Below, in pieces: positions 27,271-35,021 of a stretch of DNA of 64,000 bases. The notes below the pieces were generated by a model that was not told the origin of the DNA, searched no databases, and worked only from the letters and a program-made list of their open reading frames with translations. The stretch comes from Zobellia russellii (GTDB lineage Bacteria > Bacteroidota > Bacteroidia > Flavobacteriales > Flavobacteriaceae), in contig NZ_JACSOI010000001.1 of the NCBI RefSeq assembly GCF_018728565.1, forward strand, positions 248,001 through 312,000, written 5' to 3'. The first letter of the stretch is position 1. The number at the start of each line of letters is the position of its first letter. Made by a program: the position numbers and the translations under genes.

Positions 27271-28377
27271 ATGGGCTTATTAATTTTTTACGCTTTAATT
27301 TCAATTTTTATTTCGTTTCTCTGCTCCATACTTGAAGCGGTGCTCCTGAGCATTAGCCCAACCTTTGTAAATGTTAAGAAGAAGGAAGGCAAAACCTATG
27401 CAGTTACCTTAGAGGAACTAAAGCAGGACGTAGACAAACCCCTTATTGCTATTTTAACGCTAAACACCATTGCCCATACCGTGGGTGCTATTTTGGTGGG
27501 TGTTCAAGCCAAAGTTGCCTATGCAGAGATGTACGGTTCATCTACACGAAGCATATTTGGGGTAACCTTTACCGAGGATTTAATGGTTGGGGCGGTATCT
27601 ACTATAATGACCATTCTCATCTTAGTGGCATCGGAAATTATTCCCAAAACCATTGGCGCCACCTACTGGAGGCAGTTGGCCAATTTTACCGCAAAAGCGC
27701 TCAACATTATGGTGGTTGCCTTAAAATATACCGGACTTTTATGGCTCCTACAGCTTTTCACTAAACTTGTGGGCGGCAAAGGACACCATGGAAGCGTTTT
27801 AAGTAGAGAAGATTTTACCGCCATGACCGATATGGCCCGCGAAGAAGGTGTTTTTGAAAAATCCGAATCTACTATCATAAAGAATCTCCTACGTTTTGAC
27901 CAAGTTCTGGTCAAGGATGTAATGACCCCACGTGCAGTGATGAAAATTGCTTCGGAAAATAAAACGATTGCAGAATTTTTTGAAGACAATCCCAAAATGC
28001 GCTTTTCACGGATTCCTGTATATGGCGAAAAAATGGATCATATAGATGGTTTTGTGCTTAAGGATACTATTTTAGAGGAAATGGTTAATGAAAACGGAAA
28101 CACACCATTATCCGAAATAAAACGGGAAATCCTAATAACCGAAAGAAACACCCCTATACCTCGCCTCTTTGATACCTTTATCGCCAAACGGGAACATATT
28201 GCCCTAGTTGTGGACGAATATGGTTCAGTAAGTGGATTAGTCACCATGGAAGATGTGATTGAAACCCTTCTAGGGCTTGAAATAATGGACGAGAGCGACA
28301 ATGTGGCCGACTTGCAGGAACTAGCTCGAAAAAATTGGAATACGCGTGCAAAACGCTCAGGAATACTTGACAAGTAA
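27271..28377 (+). CDS. CNNM/DUF21 and CBS-pair membrane protein (Mg2+/Co2+ efflux family)
   Basis: The 368-residue protein has a DUF21/CNNM transmembrane domain (residues about 1-170: FISFLCSILEAVLLSISPTFV, then ASEIIPKTIGATYWRQL) followed by two CBS domains (VLVKDVMTPRAVMKIASENKTIAEFFEDN and IALVVDEYGSVSGLVTMEDVIETLLG). It lacks the C-terminal CorC/HlyC domain found in longer relatives. Members transport or regulate Mg2+ and are controlled by adenine nucleotides bound at the CBS pair. It is followed by MGMT after 39 bp. Confidence 0.88.
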   Translation: MGLLIFYALISIFISFLCSILEAVLLSISPTFVNVKKKEGKTYAVTLEELKQDVDKPLIAILTLNTIAHTVGAILVGVQAKVAYAEMYGSSTRSIFGVTFTEDLMVGAVSTIMTILILVASEIIPKTIGATYWRQLANFTAKALNIMVVALKYTGLLWLLQLFTKLVGGKGHHGSVLSREDFTAMTDMAREEGVFEKSESTIIKNLLRFDQVLVKDVMTPRAVMKIASENKTIAEFFEDNPKMRFSRIPVYGEKMDHIDGFVLKDTILEEMVNENGNTPLSEIKREILITERNTPIPRLFDTFIAKREHIALVVDEYGSVSGLVTMEDVIETLLGLEIMDESDNVADLQELARKNWNTRAKRSGILDK

Positions 28378-28416
28378 GTTATAATCAAAAAGCAACGCAC
28401 CCCAAAATACTCTAGT

Positions 28417-28893
28417 ATGGAAATCGCTTATATCGGCACTCCGCTTGGTACGGCAAAACTTGAAGGCGATGACAACGGCCTAGCTGCAATTACCGTTTTG
28501 GATGAGGATAAAAGCCTATCCGTTGATGTTCCTGTGCACCTAGTAGAAGCTGCAGAACAACTAGAACAATATTTTGCGGGTACACGAAGTGATTTTGATA
28601 TTAAATTAAACCCAGAAGGCACGGATTTTCAAAAACGGGTTTGGGAGGCTCTACTAGAAATACCTTTCGGAAAAACAGTTTCTTACTTGGACCTTTCCAA
28701 AACTTTGGGAGACGTAAAAGCTATTAGAGCCGTTGCGGCTGCGAATGGCAAAAATCCGCTTTGGATTGTGGTTCCATGTCACCGGGTTATTGGTAGCGAT
28801 GGTTCCTTAACAGGCTATGCGGGAGGCTTACATCGTAAGAAGTGGTTGTTGGAGCATGAATCTCCCTTTAAACAACAAAGCCTTTTCGATTAG
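28417..28893 (+). CDS. ogt: methylated-DNA--protein-cysteine methyltransferase
   Basis: The 158-residue protein has the active-site motif IVVPCHRVIGSDGSLTGYAGGL with nucleophile Cys121, preceded by the helix-turn-helix region FQKRVWEALLEIPFGKTVSYLDLSKTLG. It transfers alkyl groups from O6-alkylguanine to its own cysteine in a suicidal repair reaction. The short N-terminal domain and lack of an AdaA domain point to the Ogt type. The gene is 39 bp downstream of the CNNM gene. Confidence 0.93.
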   Translation: MEIAYIGTPLGTAKLEGDDNGLAAITVLDEDKSLSVDVPVHLVEAAEQLEQYFAGTRSDFDIKLNPEGTDFQKRVWEALLEIPFGKTVSYLDLSKTLGDVKAIRAVAAANGKNPLWIVVPCHRVIGSDGSLTGYAGGLHRKKWLLEHESPFKQQSLFD

Positions 28894-29214
28894 CACAAAT
28901 CCTCTAGCATCAACTGCACAATTTGCCACCGTTTCATCAATGATTTAAGCATCTCCGACAAACTGATTAGTCGGTTTAAAAATTAAAAATCCCCTATTAT
29001 AGTTACTAATGGTATTTTTCATCGATAAATAGTTCTTATTATTGAAGAACTCACAACTTTGAGCCTGTTCGAGAAATGTACCAACCAACCGGGTGGTCTG
29101 TTCCACCTTTTATCACCCCCTATAAGATTACATGTCACAATATTCCCAAATTCAGGGAGTTATTCTAAGACAATCCGCTGTAATTTTGTGGTTAACTGTT
29201 GTAAAAACTAAACT
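28894..29214. other. 321-bp intergenic region between ogt and DUF4153 gene
   Basis: No gene is apparent. At 28958-28977 lies an imperfect palindrome (AAACTGA-TTAG-TCGGTTT core) whose sequence recurs at 59942-59961 with 18 of 20 bases identical. A weak hairpin with GGTGG (29092-29096) and CCACC (29103-29107) is followed by four T, a minor terminator candidate. The rest is AT-rich and could carry the promoter of the downstream gene. Confidence 0.4.
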
Positions 29215-31014
29215 ATGGCATTTCTCTCCCTTAATGATTTAACCAGTAAAGCGCAAAGTGCATTTAAAAGGTTTCCATTAACAATCCTCTGGGCATTATG
29301 CGGTACACTCTACGCCATATGGGTGGTAGATGCACCCAAAGAAGCAAATACAGACAACCAAACCAATATCATACTAACATTTATTTTGGGAGTAAGTTGG
29401 CTTATTGGCTCCCAGTTTTTTCTTGAACAACTTAAAAACTCTAAAAAGGCCATTTGGTTGAAACCCGTTCTGCTCTTGTTATTGTTTCTCTTCTACTGGC
29501 ATTTACCCGAAGTTGATACTTTTGATGATGACCCTATTTATCTAGTCCGTTTTTTCCTGTTTTTGATTGCAGGACATTTATTCGTTCTATTCGCTCCCTT
29601 TTTATTCAAATGGAATAAGAATGCTTATTGGAATTACCTCAAAGCTGCTGGTTTTGCCATAGTGAGAAGCGGTTTTTTCTCAGGTGTACTTTATCTTGGA
29701 CTAGTACTGGCCCTTTTGGCTATTGACGCGCTGTTCAATATGCGAATAGATGGCGATATATATTTTCAGTTGTTTCTTTTTTGCTTAGGAGTGGTCAATA
29801 CATGGATATATCTATCGGACTTCCCAAAAAATATACATCAACAAAAAGAAATCCATTTCAATAAGGCATTAGAGGTCTTTGTCAAATACATTCTGATTCC
29901 GCTAGTCATTCTATACCTGCTGATTCTTTATTCCTATAGTATAAAAATCTTGGTTGAATGGGAACTTCCAAAAGGATGGGTTTCATATTTGGTCACCGCA
30001 TTGGCCTTTTTAGGTTTTACCGTACAGGTCATTATAAATCCAATTCATGAAACAGTGAAGTCTTGGACTATCAAACGCTTTTATCCTTGGTTTTATATTT
30101 TGATATTACCCTTATTGGTGCTTCTTTTCATTGCTATTTTTAGACGTGTTTCCGATTATGGCATCACTGAGAATCGTTACTTCGTAATACTGTTGGCCTT
30201 TTGGATTTTAGGAATTAGTCTGTTTCTTTTATTCAGCCGAAAAAAGAGTCTCCTAATTTTACCGTTTTCCCTCTTTATTCTAGCAATACTATCATCATTT
30301 GGTTTTTGGAGTGCGTCCAGCGTGTCATTAAAAAGTCAGACACATCAGTTCCAAATCGTATACGAAAATGTACTTCAAAACAACAGATTGGCCACTTCTG
30401 ACCAATACAATCAATTAACGTCCATTCTAAAATACTTGGACGATAGAAAATCGGTGAACCAACTAAACAGCATTACCGGTATCGAGATTAAGGATATTTT
30501 TAAAGATACTTTTAGCGATGAGCCGGAGGTTTTTAATTGGTTCGATTCCCAAAAAGTTTTAGACTCCCTTGACATAGCCTTAGCCCCAAATGAATTTGGG
30601 TCCGAAGCCCGAAACACAAAATATTTTAACTACTATGCAGACCGACAGCAAGCACAAAACTATACGCTTAAAGGGTATCATGATCTAGCGGTATTTACCA
30701 TTAACGAAAATATTTCCACAAACGCCTCAATAGGAGTTTACACCATAGATTATGACCATAAGAATAATTTTCTGAGCCTACTTGCACCTAAGGATAGTCT
30801 AACGCTACATGAGATTCAACTTCTCCCAAAACTTAGAGACTTGAGCAAGAGAGGAACTAATCTATATAACATTGACCCTGAACAAATGATAATGGAAGTA
30901 GAACATGAAAATATTTCGGTGAAAATAATTTTTGATGAGCTTAATTTCCGAAAAATGGGGGATTCATTACATCTAAGCAGCGCCAGAATTTTTCTTTTTC
31001 TAAAACAGAAATGA
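29215..31014 (+). CDS. DUF4153 family integral membrane protein
   Basis: The 599-residue protein has about ten to twelve membrane helices in the first ~370 residues (for example FPLTILWALCGTLYAIWV, FAIVRSGFFSGVLYLGLVLALLAIDALF, FVILLAFWILGISLFLLF). A soluble C-terminal ~230-residue domain follows, rich in Asn, Tyr and short strands. The N-terminal region matches the DUF4153 family, widespread in Bacteroidota and Firmicutes, whose function is unknown. The start ATG at 29215 is well placed. It is a single gene. Confidence 0.8.
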   Translation: MAFLSLNDLTSKAQSAFKRFPLTILWALCGTLYAIWVVDAPKEANTDNQTNIILTFILGVSWLIGSQFFLEQLKNSKKAIWLKPVLLLLLFLFYWHLPEVDTFDDDPIYLVRFFLFLIAGHLFVLFAPFLFKWNKNAYWNYLKAAGFAIVRSGFFSGVLYLGLVLALLAIDALFNMRIDGDIYFQLFLFCLGVVNTWIYLSDFPKNIHQQKEIHFNKALEVFVKYILIPLVILYLLILYSYSIKILVEWELPKGWVSYLVTALAFLGFTVQVIINPIHETVKSWTIKRFYPWFYILILPLLVLLFIAIFRRVSDYGITENRYFVILLAFWILGISLFLLFSRKKSLLILPFSLFILAILSSFGFWSASSVSLKSQTHQFQIVYENVLQNNRLATSDQYNQLTSILKYLDDRKSVNQLNSITGIEIKDIFKDTFSDEPEVFNWFDSQKVLDSLDIALAPNEFGSEARNTKYFNYYADRQQAQNYTLKGYHDLAVFTINENISTNASIGVYTIDYDHKNNFLSLLAPKDSLTLHEIQLLPKLRDLSKRGTNLYNIDPEQMIMEVEHENISVKIIFDELNFRKMGDSLHLSSARIFLFLKQK

Positions 31015-31149
31015 TACTTCTTAGAAAGAGTTTACTCGTAACAACGCACACCTTCTTAATCTGAAAACATGGGTTATTCCAATGAAATAAATGAATCCCA
31101 GCTATAATAAGATGGCTATTTTCTTATATTTATTCAAAAAAATCCAATC

Positions 31150-31863
31150 ATGCTAGGTAGGATAAACTTAGAGCATATTTTATTCTTAGACATTGAGACC
31201 GTTCCCGAACAGCCCAATTTTGATGCCTTGGATGAGGAAAAAAAGGAGCTTTGGGAGCAAAAGTCCCGATACCAACGCAAAGAAGATTATACAGCTGAAG
31301 AGTTTTATGACCGTGCCGGAATTTGGGCAGAGTTCGGAAAGATCGTGTGCATTTCAGTAGGGTATTTTCGTGTGAACGGAGAAACCAAAACCTTTAGAAC
31401 TACTTCTTTTTATGGAGAAGAAGATAAATTATTAAAAGAGTTCAAAAATTTATTGAACGGACATTTTAGCTCAACCAAGCATTTGCTCTGTGGACACAAT
31501 GCCAAGGAATTCGATTTTCCATACATTGCACGCAGAATGATCATTCACGGTATTGAATTACCGTACAAACTGAACCTATTTGGCAAAAAACCATGGGAAA
31601 TTCCGCATCTAGATACCATGGAACTATGGAAATTTGGGGATTATAAGAATTTTACCTCTCTAAAACTACTGTCCAATATTTTAGGTATTCCTTCTCCCAA
31701 ACAAGATATTGACGGCAGTATGGTTCGCGAAGTTTATTACGAAGAAAAAGACCTAGACCGTATTGTTACCTATTGTGAGCTTGACGTAGTTACTACGGCC
31801 CAAGTTTTTCTACGCTTACGAGGAGATGAACTCCTGGACGATAGCAATATTAAAAGTATCTAG
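31150..31863 (+). CDS. predicted DEDDy-type 3'-5' exonuclease (PolB-like RNase H fold)
   Basis: The 237-residue protein has ExoI motif FLDIETVPE (Asp14, Glu16), ExoII region CGHNAKEFDFPYIARRM and ExoIII YCELDVVTTAQVFLRL, i.e. the DEDD nuclease residues in order. It resembles the stand-alone 3'-5' exonuclease proteins related to family B DNA polymerase proofreading domains, in the PF10108 group. It would degrade or trim single-stranded nucleic acid. Convergent with the following EEP gene at a 6-bp gap, so transcription termination there is by another mechanism. Confidence 0.85.
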   Translation: MLGRINLEHILFLDIETVPEQPNFDALDEEKKELWEQKSRYQRKEDYTAEEFYDRAGIWAEFGKIVCISVGYFRVNGETKTFRTTSFYGEEDKLLKEFKNLLNGHFSSTKHLLCGHNAKEFDFPYIARRMIIHGIELPYKLNLFGKKPWEIPHLDTMELWKFGDYKNFTSLKLLSNILGIPSPKQDIDGSMVREVYYEEKDLDRIVTYCELDVVTTAQVFLRLRGDELLDDSNIKSI

Positions 31864-31869
31864 GAGAAA

Positions 31870-32844
31870 CTAAGCGTTATATTTCAATTGAATATAAACC
31901 GGAAAATGATCGCTGTACCCACCAATGTATTTGTTGCCCACATAAGTGCGGAAGGGAGACCCCATGTATTTTCCTTCAAACTCCGTTAAAAAATGTTCAT
32001 CAAAGATATTGGCATGGGCAAAACTGTGGGTTCCCTTTTCAAAATTTAGAAAACTGTGCGAGACCATTATCTGATCAAAAAGCATCCATGACCTTTTATA
32101 GTTGGCACTACCACGTTCTGGTGTGAGCAACTTTTCCATAGGGTTGTACAAGGTTTTAGTTTCCATGAGCGACTGTACGCTTTCGGACTTTGGGCCATCG
32201 TTAAAATCACCCATGATTATATAATTGGGATTGGCCTCTTGCTCCTCAATTCCGGCCATGAACTTAATTATAGTTTCGGCCGCAATAACTCGCTTATATC
32301 CGGTTTTTGAATTGCCGCTCCTTCTAGAAGGCCAATGGTTTACGAATATATGAACCACTTCATTGTTCAATTTGCCTTTTACGTACAGAATATCCCGTGT
32401 GGTATCTCGTCTTCCATCCTCTTCATAAATAAATAAAGTAATGGGCTCCGAATGTAACACCTCAAAATGGTCCTTATGATAGATCAACCCACAGTCTATA
32501 CCCCTCTCGTCCGGAGAATCATAATGTACGTAGCTATATTTTATATTAGCCAAAGGTTCTGCCGCCAGAAGGTCCTCCATAACCTGTTGGTTTTCTACCT
32601 CTGCCACTCCCACTAGGACTGGCGGGCTCTGGGTTTCGGAATTGCCAATCTCAGAAATGGTCTTAGCCAATTTGTACAACTTTTTTTTGTACCTTCTTAA
32701 AGACCACTTTTTGCGGCCTTTTGGCGTAAAATCATCATCAAGGGTCTCCGGGTCGTCTACCGTATCAAATAGATTTTCTAGGTTGTAGAAGCTAATTGTA
32801 TTTAAATGGCTTCCCTTTTTTTTCCTGAAAAATGAAAAAATCAT
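31870..32844 (-). CDS. endonuclease/exonuclease/phosphatase family protein
   Basis: The 324-residue protein has the EEP fold: N-terminal FYNLENLFDT (metal-binding Asn/Glu), VLVGVAEVENQ (Glu), FVNHWPSRRSG (catalytic His), YIIMGDFNDGPKSESV (Asp/Asn) and GYSDHFPVYIQL (C-terminal DH pair). No signal peptide is seen. Substrates in this superfamily range from nucleic acids to inositol phosphates; which applies here is not visible. It is divergent from hflX. Confidence 0.85.
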   Translation of the reverse strand: MIFSFFRKKKGSHLNTISFYNLENLFDTVDDPETLDDDFTPKGRKKWSLRRYKKKLYKLAKTISEIGNSETQSPPVLVGVAEVENQQVMEDLLAAEPLANIKYSYVHYDSPDERGIDCGLIYHKDHFEVLHSEPITLFIYEEDGRRDTTRDILYVKGKLNNEVVHIFVNHWPSRRSGNSKTGYKRVIAAETIIKFMAGIEEQEANPNYIIMGDFNDGPKSESVQSLMETKTLYNPMEKLLTPERGSANYKRSWMLFDQIMVSHSFLNFEKGTHSFAHANIFDEHFLTEFEGKYMGSPFRTYVGNKYIGGYSDHFPVYIQLKYNA

Positions 32845-32920
32845 AAAATTTTCGATTGGGATCTTAAAATTACGAAAATAGCTCGGTCAGTATTGCTTAA
32901 ATTTGCACTTTAGTTTAGAT

Positions 32921-34132
32921 ATGTTAGAAAAGAAGACCATAGATCACGAAAAAGCCGTTTTAATCGGTATTATTAACCGCGAACAGAGCGAAGAAAAAGT
33001 TACCGAATATCTTGATGAACTTGAATTCTTGACCTACACTGCCGGTGGAGAGGTTATAGAACGTTTTGTACAGCGCATGGATGTTCCCAACCCCAAGACC
33101 CTTATAGGTTCCGGTAAGATGGAAGAAGTAGAGGCATTCGTAAAAGCGAACGATGTAGGCTCCGTTATCTTTGATGATGAACTTACCCCTGCCCAACAAC
33201 GTAATATAGAAAAGTTGTTACGTTGCAAAATTGTGGATCGTACAAGCCTTATTCTAGATATTTTTGCGCAACGTGCGCAGACCAGTTATGCACGTACCCA
33301 GGTAGAACTGGCGCAATATGAATATCTGTTACCGCGATTAACGGGACTTTGGACTCACCTTGAGCGCCAACGTGGAGGTATTGGAATGCGTGGACCGGGT
33401 GAAACCGAAATTGAAACGGATAGACGTATTGTTCGTGATCGTATCTCCCTGTTAAAGAAAAAGCTCCTTAAGATAGACCGCCAAATGGAAACCCAACGGG
33501 GAAACCGTGGGGCCCTGGTTCGTGTAGCTCTGGTAGGGTATACCAACGTAGGTAAGTCTACTCTAATGAACGTCATAAGTAAAAGCGAGGTATTTGCAGA
33601 GAATAAGCTTTTTGCAACGTTGGACACCACCGTACGTAAAGTGGTTATAGGCAATTTGCCTTTCTTATTAAGTGATACGGTTGGTTTTATCCGAAAGCTA
33701 CCTACGCAGCTGGTAGAAAGCTTCAAAAGCACTTTAGACGAAGTTCGCGAGGCCGATCTGTTACTTCATGTTGTTGATATATCACATCCGCAGTTTGAGG
33801 AACATATAGAGTCCGTTAATAAAATCTTGGACGAAATAGATAGTGCGGACAAGAATACCATTATGGTGTTTAACAAAATTGATCAATACAAACATGCCGA
33901 AATAGATGAGGATGACCTCATCACCGAAAGGACAGAAAGGCATTTTAGTATTGACGAATGGAAAAAGACATGGATGCAACGTGTTGGGGACCGCGCCCTA
34001 TTCATATCTGCCTTGAACAAAGAAAATCTGGACGAATTTAGAAAAAGGGTTTATGACGAGGTAAGGGATATTCATGTAACACGCTTCCCGTACAACAACT
34101 TCCTCTATCCGGAACATTTGGACGAGTATTAA
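32921..34132 (+). CDS. hflX: GTPase HflX
   Basis: The 403-residue product (ATG at 32921; a TTG at 32903 would add six residues) has the N-terminal HflX domain with glycine-rich GGIGMRGPGETEIETDRR and a C-terminal GTPase domain: G1 ALVGYTNVGKSTLMN, G2-region TLDTTVRKVV, G3 LSDTVGFIRKLP and G4 VFNKIDQ. HflX splits stalled ribosomes and hibernating 100S particles under stress. It is a single gene followed by an 890-bp non-coding region. Confidence 0.95.
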   Translation: MLEKKTIDHEKAVLIGIINREQSEEKVTEYLDELEFLTYTAGGEVIERFVQRMDVPNPKTLIGSGKMEEVEAFVKANDVGSVIFDDELTPAQQRNIEKLLRCKIVDRTSLILDIFAQRAQTSYARTQVELAQYEYLLPRLTGLWTHLERQRGGIGMRGPGETEIETDRRIVRDRISLLKKKLLKIDRQMETQRGNRGALVRVALVGYTNVGKSTLMNVISKSEVFAENKLFATLDTTVRKVVIGNLPFLLSDTVGFIRKLPTQLVESFKSTLDEVREADLLLHVVDISHPQFEEHIESVNKILDEIDSADKNTIMVFNKIDQYKHAEIDEDDLITERTERHFSIDEWKKTWMQRVGDRALFISALNKENLDEFRKRVYDEVRDIHVTRFPYNNFLYPEHLDEY

Positions 34133-34157
34133 ACTGTTTTCAAGAAATCTTTTACCG

Positions 34158-34253
34158 TTCATCGGACATACACAACAACTTGTATTTTTCACAACAGCCT
34201 TGCTTAGGTTCACAACAATAATTTAGAAGACCGAAGAAACCACCGTAAGTTTA
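34158..34253 (+). promoter_or_regulatory. promoter and activator-site array of RNA unit 1
   Basis: In order: TTCATCG (34158-34164, inside ACCGTTCAT at 34154-34162), 23 bp, direct repeat TTCACAACA (34188-34196), 12 bp, TTCACAACA (34209-34217), 4 bp, TTTAG (34222-34226), 19 bp and TAAGTTTA (34246-34253). The last two fit the -33/-7 boxes of Bacteroidota (TTTG / TAnnTTTG) with one mismatch each. The 9-12-9 repeat, just upstream of the -33 box, is the layout of sites for response-regulator-type activators. Confidence 0.72.
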
Positions 34254-34314
34254 CAGTGTAATTAAGTGATAGCATTGACCCCAAATCGAATCTTGAACTT
34301 GACCGAAACAAGTA
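34183..34314 (+). repeat. 132-bp repeat, copy 1 of tandem pair
   Basis: This segment is identical to 34483-34614 except for two substitutions (34275 and 34301). The copies are offset by exactly 300 bp. It spans the direct repeats, promoter and first half of the RNA body. The segments flanking each copy diverge, including each terminator, so the pair is a recent duplication or under strong sequence constraint. Confidence 0.9.
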
Positions 34315-34409
34315 ACGAACCCCAAACCTGTTACTTGATCAGAAAAAAATAATACCAAATTGACCAAACCTACTTGATAAAAAAACCCTCTGTACAAGAG
34401 GGTTTTTTT
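34259..34409 (+). ncRNA. predicted small RNA, unit 1 (about 150 nt)
   Basis: The predicted start is about 6-7 nt after the TAAGTTTA box. The body contains GACCCCAAATC, TTGAACTT, ACCGAAACAAG and CCAAACCTACTTGA, then an A-run and the terminator hairpin at 34386-34402 with seven T. No ORF of useful size is in frame with a start. The C/A/U-rich, weakly structured middle resembles seed regions of base-pairing regulators, but targets are unknown. Confidence 0.6.
34386..34409. terminator. intrinsic terminator of RNA unit 1
   Basis: CCCTCT (34386-34391), 5-nt loop, AGAGGG (34397-34402) and seven T. A-runs upstream make it able to work on the minus strand as well. Confidence 0.85.
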
Positions 34410-34457
34410 ATGCCTCCTATTTTGCTTGGTTTTTAAAATCAAACTTAAACTATGCCG

Positions 34458-34553
34458 TTCATCGAACATTATGGACCGTTGATATTTTTCACAACAGCCT
34501 TGCTTAGGTTCACAACAATAATTTAGAAGACCGAAGAAACCACCGTAAGTTTA
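34458..34553 (+). promoter_or_regulatory. promoter and activator-site array of RNA unit 2
   Basis: TTCATCG starts at 34458, direct repeats TTCACAACA lie at 34488-34496 and 34509-34517 (12 bp apart), TTTAG at 34522-34526 and TAAGTTTA at 34546-34553, with spacings identical to unit 1. Upstream, GCCGTTCAT (34454-34462) and ACCGTTGAT (34475-34483) form another pair of 9-mers 12 bp apart. They fit the published LytTR consensus [TA][AC][CA]GTTN[AG][TG] with at most one mismatch. Confidence 0.72.
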
Positions 34554-34614
34554 CAGTGTAATTAAGTGATAGCAATGACCCCAAATCGAATCTTGAACTT
34601 AACCGAAACAAGTA
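34483..34614 (+). repeat. 132-bp repeat, copy 2 of tandem pair
   Basis: Second copy of the 132-bp repeat at 34183-34314. After the last shared bases (ACCGAAACAAGTA) one base is deleted, and the sequences then drift apart towards different terminators. Confidence 0.9.
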
Positions 34615-34736
34615 CGAATCCCAAATCCGGACTTGACCTACGAAAAGCTTAAAAAATTGCGACCCCAAATTGCAATTAAAAAGTACAAGTAAACCTACTT
34701 AACAAAAAAGCCCGTTAAAACGGGCTTTTTTGTTTT
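34559..34736 (+). ncRNA. predicted small RNA, unit 2 (about 175 nt)
   Basis: The body shares its first ~55 nt with unit 1. It then carries a partly repeated GACCCCAAATTGC stretch, AAACCTACTTAACAAAAAA, and a GCCCGTT/AACGGGC hairpin with a T-run. It contains no plausible ORF. The predicted start follows the TAAGTTTA box by about 6 nt. Confidence 0.6.
34710..34731. terminator. intrinsic terminator of RNA unit 2
   Basis: GCCCGTT (34710-34716) pairs with AACGGGC (34719-34725), followed by six T and then GTTTT. An A-run upstream again makes it bidirectional. Confidence 0.85.
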
Positions 34737-34771
34737 CTATAACCTGATTAAAAAATGGATTCTAGATGTAT

Positions 34772-34867
34772 TTCGTCGAAGCTATGTTCATTTTAACGAG
34801 CTACACCACAAATTGAAATAGGTTCACAACAAAAGTTTAGCAATGATAGCGTTGCCTATTACATTCG
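34772..34867 (+). promoter_or_regulatory. promoter and activator-site array of RNA unit 3 (diverged)
   Basis: TTCGTCG (34772-34778), then 23 bp, a 7-of-9 repeat TACACCACA (34802-34810), 12 bp, an exact TTCACAACA (34823-34831), 4 bp, TTTAG (34836-34840), 19 bp and TACATTCG (34860-34867, TAnnTTTG with one mismatch). The surrounding sequence is unlike units 1 and 2 apart from these boxes, yet every spacing is the same. This is the strongest argument that the boxes are functional. Confidence 0.7.
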
Positions 34868-34872
34868 TCTTG

Positions 34873-34997
34873 TATTTGAAACTTAGTGTACGTCCCAAAT
34901 AAATTACTTAACCAAGGTTTGATTTATTGACTGTACAACCAAACTTAACTAATCCTACTTAACAAAAAAAACGCCCCGATTATCATCGGGGCGTTTT
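34873..34997 (+). ncRNA. predicted small RNA, unit 3 (about 125 nt)
   Basis: The body is diverged but keeps GTCCCAAAT, TTACTTAACC and the tail AATCCTACTTAACAAAAAA before the terminator. The tail is the same element as in unit 2 (CCTACTTAACAAAAAA). No ORF is apparent. Confidence 0.5.
34972..34997. terminator. strong bidirectional terminator shared by RNA unit 3 and DUF3078 gene
   Basis: CGCCCCGAT (34972-34980), loop TATC, ATCGGGGCG (34985-34993), four T on the plus strand and eight T on the minus strand (A-run at 34964-34971). It ends unit 3 from the left and the DUF3078 gene from the right. Confidence 0.9.
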
Positions 34998-35021
34998 CAT
35001 TATGTATGAATTAAACTTTTT

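Larger units (their letters stand above)
34133..35021. other. 890-bp gene-free region with three tandem promoter-RNA-terminator units
   Basis: The region lies between the converging hflX and DUF3078 genes. It contains three head-to-tail units (about 34158-34409, 34458-34736, 34772-34997), each with the same regulatory architecture, a body with no convincing ORF and its own intrinsic terminator. Units 1 and 2 are exactly 300 bp apart and nearly identical over 132 bp. A fourth copy lies at 52550-52822 on the minus strand. Confidence 0.85.

Noticed and set aside
34251-34469. A 72-codon open frame on the minus strand crossing the end of RNA unit 1
   Set aside because: It runs across the 34386-34409 terminator hairpin, its counterpart is not kept in unit 2 or 4, and its composition is that of random AT-rich sequence.
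34154-34997. Tandem repeats considered as a CRISPR array or VNTR
   Set aside because: Only three units of unequal length and content, no short identical repeats with unique spacers, no cas genes. The fixed promoter-like spacing and terminators fit transcription units better.
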